Under the pieces are notes generated by a model, which saw only the letters and a program-made list of their open reading frames with translations, was not told where the DNA came from and made no database searches. Of a stretch of DNA of 10,675 bases, positions 6,346 through 10,675 are shown in pieces. Each line of letters begins with the position of its first letter. Within the stretch, counting starts at the first letter, position 1. Both the position numbers and the translations under genes were made by a program. Source of the stretch: UBA7803 sp036381275 (lineage in GTDB: Bacteria; Pseudomonadota; Gammaproteobacteria; Pseudomonadales; Azotimanducaceae); contig DASVDC010000089.1 of the NCBI GenBank assembly GCA_036381275.1, forward strand, positions 1 to 10,675, in the 5' to 3' direction.

Positions 6346-7051
6346 CGGCCATCAGGGCGTGGACGAACTGCTGCAGGCGGACGTGATGCGCTTCATGGCG
6401 ATCATCGCGTTCTGTCTGATCGCGATCCTCGCGCTGGTGCGGGCCGCGGAAACGCCGGCCGCGCCGGTCGCCGCACCGGTCGAGCGGATGCCGCCGGCCG
6501 CGCCCGCACCGCCCGCTCGCGAGCCGCCGGCACCGGCGCGACGCGCCGATCCCGTGCCCGAACCCGTGCCCGAGCCATTGCCCGCGATCGAGCCGGTTCC
6601 CCCGGAGCCGGTGCCGCCGATCGAGCCGGTGCCCTCGGTGCAAGCCGCGCCCCCGGTCGAGACCCCGCCGCCCCCGCCGCAGACCGATCCGGCGCCGCCG
6701 GACGAGCGCGGGCTCAGCCTGCGCTTCGCGTCCGACCAGGACTTTCTGCGGCTGCTGAACCGCGGCGAGATCCGGGTCTTCGCGTTCCGCGACGGCCGGG
6801 TGCTCGCGCTCGGCCAGGACCTCGCGCTGCAGCCGGCGAGCGCCCCCGGGCGGCTGTACGAGCTGATGCCGGGGACGATCCCCGAGCTGATGACGTCGGC
6901 GCTCAGGGCCGCGGAAGGCAAAGGGGATTTCCGCTGGGGCGTGACGCTGCCCGAGCGCGTGGTGCGCGCGATCCGGGAGTACCTGGACGCGGGCGCGAGG
7001 GGAACGCTGGTGATCGACCGGTTCGGCGAGGTACGGCTCGGCGATGCGTAG
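6332..7051 (+). CDS. ExbD-like protein with TonB-like proline-rich linker and novel C-terminal domain
   Basis: 239 residues. Start GTG at 6332, chosen because AGGAGG lies 7 bases upstream (6320-6325); it overlaps the preceding gene by 14 bp. Residues 1-18 are cytoplasmic, and 19-37 form the only membrane helix. At its start ADVMRFMAIIAF closely resembles the ExbD/TolR segment DVMLVLLIIF, whose Asp (D25 in E. coli ExbD) carries protons; here it is D17. Residues 40-125 are a periplasmic Pro-rich linker with repeated EPVP/PEPV units, as in TonB. The C-terminal domain (128-239), LSLRF...EIRVFAFRDGRVLAL...GTLVIDRFGEVRL, is not one I recognise; it lacks the TonB C-terminal signature. The layout suggests one protein combining ExbD's membrane role with a TonB-like reach into the periplasm. 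The function is inferred from the motif and the ExbB-like neighbour. Confidence 0.75.
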   Translation: MHRADGHQGVDELLQADVMRFMAIIAFCLIAILALVRAAETPAAPVAAPVERMPPAAPAPPAREPPAPARRADPVPEPVPEPLPAIEPVPPEPVPPIEPVPSVQAAPPVETPPPPPQTDPAPPDERGLSLRFASDQDFLRLLNRGEIRVFAFRDGRVLALGQDLALQPASAPGRLYELMPGTIPELMTSALRAAEGKGDFRWGVTLPERVVRAIREYLDAGARGTLVIDRFGEVRLGDA

Positions 7052-8474
7052 GCTGGTCACGAGTCGCCTGACGGCCGGCGTGCTGTGCATCGCCGCCGGC
7101 GTGCTGTGCAGCGCCGCTGCCGCGGCGGCGCAGGCGCCGCTCGACAGCGAGCTCGGCCGCTGGCTCGACCGGATCGCGCCGGAGCTCGCCGAGACGCTCG
7201 CGCAGCATCCGCGGTTCCGGGGCGAGACGCTGCGCCTCGTGGTGTTGACGCCCGGCAATCCGGAGGGCCGGAGCAACCGCCTCGCCGAGGCGATCGAGCA
7301 GCGGCTCCGCCAACGGCTGCTCGCGGTGGAGGGCGTGCGCCTGGCCGCGGAATCGTCGGCGCGGCGCTGCGAGCCGCCGCGGCCGATCGACTACCTGATC
7401 CGGATCGACCTGACGCCGGTCGGCAGCCGCGAAGCGCGTGTGCAGGTGGCCGTGGTCGACCTCGCGGAGTCGCTCTGGGTCGGCGGCATCAGCCACGAAT
7501 GGGAGGGTCAGCTCAGCGCGGCCGAGCGCAGCGCGCTCGGCAGCGCCGTGACGCAGGCCGAGCCGGGCAGCGCCGGCAGTCCGATCCCGCTCGGCGATGC
7601 CGATGCGGTGGCGGCCGCGCTGAAAGCGGATCTGCTGTGCACGCTGCCTCGCGGTCTCGACGGGCCGTTGTACGTGACGGTGCCGGAGCGCACCGAGCTG
7701 TCGCGCGTCGCGCTGGCGCTGCAGTCGGCGCTGCGCTACGAGCCGGTCGCGGCGCTGACCGCGGATCGCGGTGATGCCGCCTGGCTGCTGGAGCTGGCGC
7801 CGCGGCACGCGGTCAGCGATGTCGGCGAGCTCGAGCTCGTGCTGACCGATCCGGACGGCGGACCGCGCCAGCGGGTCGCTTCGGTGTTCGTGCTCGCTCC
7901 GGCGCTCGCGCAGCAGCCGGCGAAACCGCCGCCGCTGCGGCCGCGGCGCGAGGAGGCGGCACCGCCCGCACGGCCGGCGCCCGCGGTGGCACCGGCGCGC
8001 ACGCTGCTGTCGATGCTGGAGATGCAGCCGGCGGCTCCGGAAGGCATCTGCGACGACCGGCAGGCGCGGATCAACGCGTGCGTCGAGGTCCGTTTCGAGC
8101 TGCACGAGCCGGCCTATCTCTTCGTGCTGCACACCCGCGGCCATGCGCTGGTGGACGCGCCCTGCGACGCCCGGCTCGAGCGGGCCGAGCCGGGCGAGCG
8201 ACGCTTCCGGCTGCGGGTGCCGCCGAGCCGTTACGCAGAGGACCCGGACAGCGCGCCGGACGCGGGCCTGTACGTGCTCGCGGTGAGGGATCGGACAGCG
8301 GCCCGGCAGCTCCGTGAGGTGCTCGGGGCCGCACCCGGCGCCTGCAGCGGCGGCGGTCTCGAGACCGCCGACTGGCTGGCGGGTCTCGAGCGGGTGCTCG
8401 GCCGCTATCCGGACCGGGTGCATTGGCGGGCGCTGCACCTCGCCCACGACACCCGGGGCATCGTCGCGCTGTGA
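7044..8474 (+). CDS. Exported FlgO-like / DUF4384-like two-domain protein
   Basis: 476 residues. Start ATG at 7044 overlaps the preceding stop by 8 bp; the ribosome site is weak (GAGGT at 7028-7032), so translational coupling is likely. A signal peptide covers about residues 1-30. Residues 45-105 (LAETLAQ...GETLRLVVLTP...NRLAEAIEQRLRQRLL) resemble the FlgO/CsgG-type opening, where an ABC-like strand is followed by a helix that 'counts' a small-molecule- or partner-binding fold. A second beta-rich part spans about 205-285. A Pro/Ala/Arg linker lies at 290-320. Residues 345-435 (FELHEPAYLFVLHTRGHALV..., then DAGLYVLAVRD) resemble DUF4384, a beta domain of secreted proteins. The usual LFPN motif is replaced by a Cys-containing stretch. 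Both domain calls are by eye and moderate. Likely periplasmic; expected role is structural or binding rather than enzymatic. Confidence 0.75.
   Translation: MRRLVTSRLTAGVLCIAAGVLCSAAAAAAQAPLDSELGRWLDRIAPELAETLAQHPRFRGETLRLVVLTPGNPEGRSNRLAEAIEQRLRQRLLAVEGVRLAAESSARRCEPPRPIDYLIRIDLTPVGSREARVQVAVVDLAESLWVGGISHEWEGQLSAAERSALGSAVTQAEPGSAGSPIPLGDADAVAAALKADLLCTLPRGLDGPLYVTVPERTELSRVALALQSALRYEPVAALTADRGDAAWLLELAPRHAVSDVGELELVLTDPDGGPRQRVASVFVLAPALAQQPAKPPPLRPRREEAAPPARPAPAVAPARTLLSMLEMQPAAPEGICDDRQARINACVEVRFELHEPAYLFVLHTRGHALVDAPCDARLERAEPGERRFRLRVPPSRYAEDPDSAPDAGLYVLAVRDRTAARQLREVLGAAPGACSGGGLETADWLAGLERVLGRYPDRVHWRALHLAHDTRGIVAL
7077..7118 (+). repeat. 21-bp in-frame tandem duplication in a signal peptide
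   Basis: Two adjacent 21-bp copies (7077-7097 and 7098-7118) differ at two bases and encode GVLCIAA and GVLCSAA, residues 12-25 of the FlgO/DUF4384-like protein. The duplication lengthens the hydrophobic core of the signal peptide. The cysteines are preceded by Val-Leu rather than a Gly/Ala, so they do not form a lipobox. Confidence 0.8.
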
Positions 8475-8484
8475 GGAGGTGGAC

Positions 8485-9108
8485 ATGAGATTTCTGCTCG
8501 GGCTGATCGCGGGAGCGGGCGTGGTGCTGCTGATCGCCGCGGCCGCCGGCGATCCGGGGTGGCGCGATCGCGCCGGTGCCGCGCTGCAGACCTTGCAGGC
8601 GCGCGCGGTCGACATCTGGCACCGGGCGGCCGCCGAGGTCGCGCCGACGGAGCCGAACGACACCGACGAGGCCGAGAAGGTCGTGGTCGCCGCGGCGCCG
8701 CCGCAGCCGCCGGGAGAGCCCGATGCCGCCGCGCCGGCCGTCCCGGAGCAACCCGCGGAGCCGGCGTTGACCGCCGCGGAGCCGCCGGCAGCGGACCCGG
8801 CGTCGCCGCCGGACGCCGCGGTCGACGAGGCGCCGCAGCCGAGCGCGGTGCCGATTCCGCGGCCGCCGGATCCGGAGCCGGTGGATCGGCCGCAGGCGCT
8901 GTCGGGCGTGCAGCGGATCTGGGTGCCGTTCCACAGCGAGATGTCCGCGAACGGCTTCGCGGCCCGGCTCAGTCGGTCGCTGGACCATCCGTTCCGGGTG
9001 GAGCGCCGGGGGCCGCGCAGCTATCAGGTGGTGTTCCGCTACCGCAGCGAGCCCGAGCGGCAGGCGCTGCTCGCGCAGGCGGCGGACGCGACGGGATTGC
9101 CGCTATGA
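8485..9108 (+). CDS. Membrane-anchored protein with Pro-rich linker and SPOR-like C-terminal domain
   Basis: 207 residues. Start ATG at 8485 with GAGGAGGT upstream, 10 bp after the previous stop. Residues 3-20 form one hydrophobic helix (LLGLIAGAGVVLLIAAA) with no obvious cleavage site, so it is probably an inner-membrane anchor. Residues 66-138 are a Pro/Ala/Glu linker. Residues 143-205 look like a SPOR domain: a strand with an aromatic end (RIWVPF), a helix with the typical A..FA..L pattern (GFAARLSRSL), strands FRVERR and YQVVFRY, and a closing helix (ERQALLAQAADATGL). SPOR domains bind denuded peptidoglycan glycan strands, as in FtsN. The match is by pattern, not by a search. It overlaps the transglycosylase gene by ATGA, suggesting that the two proteins act together on the cell wall. 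Confidence 0.8.
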   Translation: MRFLLGLIAGAGVVLLIAAAAGDPGWRDRAGAALQTLQARAVDIWHRAAAEVAPTEPNDTDEAEKVVVAAAPPQPPGEPDAAAPAVPEQPAEPALTAAEPPAADPASPPDAAVDEAPQPSAVPIPRPPDPEPVDRPQALSGVQRIWVPFHSEMSANGFAARLSRSLDHPFRVERRGPRSYQVVFRYRSEPERQALLAQAADATGLPL

Positions 9109-9818
9109 CCCATCCGCTGCCCGTGCTGCTCCTGCTCGGCCTCGGCCTGATCCTGAACCTGCGCGCCGAGGCCGCCGGCGGGTACCCGTACCAGTCCTGC
9201 TTCGAGATCGCTTCGCGGCTTCACGACGTGCCGCTCGACGTGCTGCTCGCGGTGGCCGCCACCGAGAGCGCGTGGAATCCGGATGCCCGCTCGCACGCCG
9301 ATGCCCACGGCATCATGCAGATCCAGTGGCCGGGCACGGCGCAGCACCTGGGCGTGACGCGGCTCGCCGAGCTGTACAACCCGTGCCTGAACATCGAGCT
9401 CGGCGCCCGCTACCTGCGAGAGCTGCTCGACCGCAGCGACGGCGACCTGACCCGCGCGCTCGCGGCGTACAACTACGGACCCGGCCGCATCGCCGGACAG
9501 GACGCGCTGCCCGCCGGCGCGAGCCGCTACGTCGCGCGCGTGCACGATCAGCGCGACCGGATTCGTCGCGACGCCGAGCCGGCCGCCGCCCGGGTCGCGG
9601 ACGCCGCCGGTGCGGTGATGCGCTTCGATCACCCCGCGCGGGCGCGGCGTTTCGCCGAGACGCTGAACGCGCGGGTCGCGAGCGCCCGGTTCGACCTGAC
9701 CGAGCTGGACGGCGGCTGGGGCGTGACGATGCGGGTCGAGCCGGCGGGCCTGAGCCTCGAGGACGTGACGCTGCTGGAGAGCCTCGGCTGGGCCAGCCTG
9801 GCGGGAGACGCGCGGTGA
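9105..9818 (+). CDS. Exported lytic transglycosylase (SLT, IagB-like) with SPOR-like tail
   Basis: 237 residues. Start ATG at 9105 overlaps the previous stop. Signal peptide about 1-24. The SLT domain spans about 30-150 with all expected motifs: catalytic Glu E54 in AATESAWNP, GIMQI (69-73), the NPCLNIELGARYL region (92-104) and AYNYGPG (121-127). C32 and C94 match the cysteine pair of small IagB/VirB1-type transglycosylases that open local holes in peptidoglycan for trans-envelope machines. The enzyme cleaves the MurNAc-GlcNAc bond to give 1,6-anhydro ends. Residues 171-228 form an extra module (MRFDHPARARRFAETLN... then GWGVTMRV) that resembles the SPOR-like domain of the preceding protein. 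The catalytic domain is the most confident call in the block and places the block's action at the cell wall. Confidence 0.93.
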   Translation: MTHPLPVLLLLGLGLILNLRAEAAGGYPYQSCFEIASRLHDVPLDVLLAVAATESAWNPDARSHADAHGIMQIQWPGTAQHLGVTRLAELYNPCLNIELGARYLRELLDRSDGDLTRALAAYNYGPGRIAGQDALPAGASRYVARVHDQRDRIRRDAEPAAARVADAAGAVMRFDHPARARRFAETLNARVASARFDLTELDGGWGVTMRVEPAGLSLEDVTLLESLGWASLAGDAR

Positions 9819-10141
9819 CCGGGTGGCGCGCGGCGCTGATCGCCCTTGCCGGACTCGGCGCGGCCGTGTCGGCCGCCGCCGCGGAGATGCTCGTGCAGGG
9901 TGAAGTGATCGACGTGGTGCCGGTCGCCGCCGGCGGCCGGGCGGTCGCCAACGACTGCCATCCGCCGCGGCCGCGGCCGGAGGATGGGCTGGTGGCGCTG
10001 CTCGGCTGGGATCTGCGTGCGTCCTGTCGGGCCGCGGCGAACGCCTACCGCGTCTATTACCGCTGGGACGGCCGCACCTACAGCCGGCTGATGCCCGAGC
10101 CGCCGGGCGATACGGTGCCGCTGCGGGTGCGCGTCGAGTAG
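9815..10141 (+). CDS. Small exported protein, zipper-less relative of the glycine-zipper protein
   Basis: 108 residues. Start GTG at 9815 overlaps the transglycosylase stop (GTGA), with GGGAG at 9803-9807. Signal peptide 1-23 (AAVSAAAA). The mature part shares a layout with the 3666-4271 product: GEVIDVVP versus ADVIDVTP; a Cys followed by a Pro-Arg-Pro stretch (C48 versus C60); a second Cys (C71 versus C151); then YRVYYRWDGRTY and PPGDTVPLRVRVE versus YDVTYRYRGATF and HPGDVIRVRVDVE. The glycine zipper and its charged flank are absent, replaced by about 20 residues. I read it as a soluble paralogue. The function is unknown; position as the last gene of the block argues for a part in the same system. 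Confidence 0.82.
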   Translation: MTGWRAALIALAGLGAAVSAAAAEMLVQGEVIDVVPVAAGGRAVANDCHPPRPRPEDGLVALLGWDLRASCRAAANAYRVYYRWDGRTYSRLMPEPPGDTVPLRVRVE

Positions 10142-10163
10142 CGGAGGCTTCGGCCCGGCGGCT

Positions 10164-10675
10164 TCAGTCGCAGGGGAAGCGGTCCGCGAGGTTACCCAGG
10201 GTGCCGGCGACGGTGGCGGCGAGGCGCCGATTCAGCAGGAACGCCGGCAGCCGGCCGGGGTCGACCGCGAGCCGGAACGTGACCCGGATCCGCCCGTCCG
10301 TGCGGTCGAGCAGCCACTCGCCCTCTGCCGCGCGCATCCGCACCGCGCCGTCCCGCTCGGGCACCGCGTCGGGGACGCCTTCGACGACCAGCCGCACGCC
10401 GTCGGGCGCCTCGCTCGGGCGCAGGCGGTAGACCATGTCGCGCGACTTGAACGGCCACGGCGCGCTGGTGCGCAGGTAGTACAGCCGCTCGCCCTCGGGT
10501 GCCGGCACCGCGTGGGCGGCTTCCGTGAACGCGACCCAGTCTGCGAGGCGGGAAGGGTCGGTGACGAAGTCGCGCAGCTCCGAGAGGCTCGTGCAGACCG
10601 TGACGAGGCCGCGGTAGGCGCGCCCGCCGACGTCGCTCAGCCGCCATTCGAGCGTCACGCCGTCCACCTCGCCGG
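10164..10675 (-). CDS. START-domain protein, 5' end cut by the window edge
   Basis: At least 167 residues are visible. The frame is open to the right edge, so the GTG at 10667 is probably not the true start; a signal peptide and the first strands are expected outside. The visible part is a near-complete START/SRPBCC fold: EWRLSDVGGRAYRG, then a helix ending LRDFVTDPSRLADWV, the ERLYYLRTSAPWPFKSRDMVYRL segment with the family's PWP..SRD motif, and the closing helix FLLNRRLAATVAGTLGNLA. START domains hold a lipid or other hydrophobic ligand in a deep cavity. Bacterial members of this kind are often secreted, and their ligands are unknown. It converges on the eight-gene block with 22 bp between stops, so it is a separate unit. 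Confidence 0.85.
   Translation of the reverse strand, partial: GEVDGVTLEWRLSDVGGRAYRGLVTVCTSLSELRDFVTDPSRLADWVAFTEAAHAVPAPEGERLYYLRTSAPWPFKSRDMVYRLRPSEAPDGVRLVVEGVPDAVPERDGAVRMRAAEGEWLLDRTDGRIRVTFRLAVDPGRLPAFLLNRRLAATVAGTLGNLADRFPCD

Noticed and set aside
6903..8663. 586-codon minus-strand frame
   Set aside because: It lies antisense to three well-supported genes; its composition (Arg, His, Gln, Ala) is typical of shadow frames.
9105..9818. Transglycosylase as part of a type III/IV secretion or pilus locus
   Set aside because: IagB/VirB1 relatives often sit in such loci, but no ATPase, pilin, secretin or needle gene is in the window. The neighbours form a different set.
4337..10141. Zorya-type anti-phage defence (ZorA/ZorB proton motor)
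   Set aside because: The ExbB-like gene is short and lacks the long ZorA tail. The partner lacks an OmpA-type peptidoglycan-binding domain, and no helicase or nuclease gene is present.
4337..10141. Canonical Tol-Pal or Ton operon
   Set aside because: No TolA, TolB (beta-propeller), Pal (OmpA domain) or TonB C-terminal domain, and a transglycosylase is present instead.

Overview
The window is strongly GC-rich (by eye around 70 %, not computed). It carries a densely packed set of cell-envelope genes typical of a high-GC proteobacterium. DUF3300, START-domain, glycine-zipper and DUF421/YetF-type proteins together with an outer-membrane lipoprotein point to a Gram-negative, most likely a gammaproteobacterium; I cannot name the genus. 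I see no mobile element, phage gene, tRNA, rRNA or CRISPR array.

Layout. (a) 1-1218: a short leader region, then a two-gene plus-strand unit: a single-span membrane protein (253-750) and a short DUF421/YetF-type membrane protein (775-1218). The second gene ends inside a three-copy 21-bp repeat whose units each fold as a hairpin. (b) 1310-1879, minus strand: a two-span membrane protein of a conserved stress-protein-like family. It converges on the DUF421 gene across a GC-rich hairpin. (c) 1880-2320: an intergenic stretch of about 440 bp with no gene I can support, but with two abutting hairpins at its right end. (d) 2321-3463, minus strand: a secreted DUF3300 protein. (e) 3666-4271, plus strand, divergent from it: an exported glycine-zipper protein. 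(f) 4337-10141: eight tightly spaced plus-strand genes that look like one operon. (g) 10164 to the right edge, minus strand: a partial START-domain protein.

The main object of interest is the eight-gene block. In order it encodes an exported helical protein, a cysteine-rich lipoprotein, a four-helix MotA/TolQ/ExbB-like protein, an ExbD-like single-span protein with a TonB-like proline-rich linker and an unrecognised C-terminal domain, an exported FlgO-like plus DUF4384-like protein, a membrane-anchored SPOR-like protein, an IagB-type lytic transglycosylase with its own SPOR-like tail, and a small exported protein. The last is a zipper-less relative of the glycine-zipper protein just upstream of the block. 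Five of the seven junctions overlap, one gap is 10 bp and one is 45 bp.

My inference is an uncharacterised envelope machine in which a proton-channel-like inner-membrane pair works with peptidoglycan-binding and peptidoglycan-cutting parts and an outer-membrane lipoprotein. It is not Tol-Pal, Ton, Mot or Zorya as those are normally composed. The glycine-zipper gene and the first gene of the block share a promoter-like element (TTCAG-N6-TT[A/C]A[G/T], then a TAnnnT -10 box). This suggests they answer to the same OmpR/PmrA-type response regulator, again an inference.
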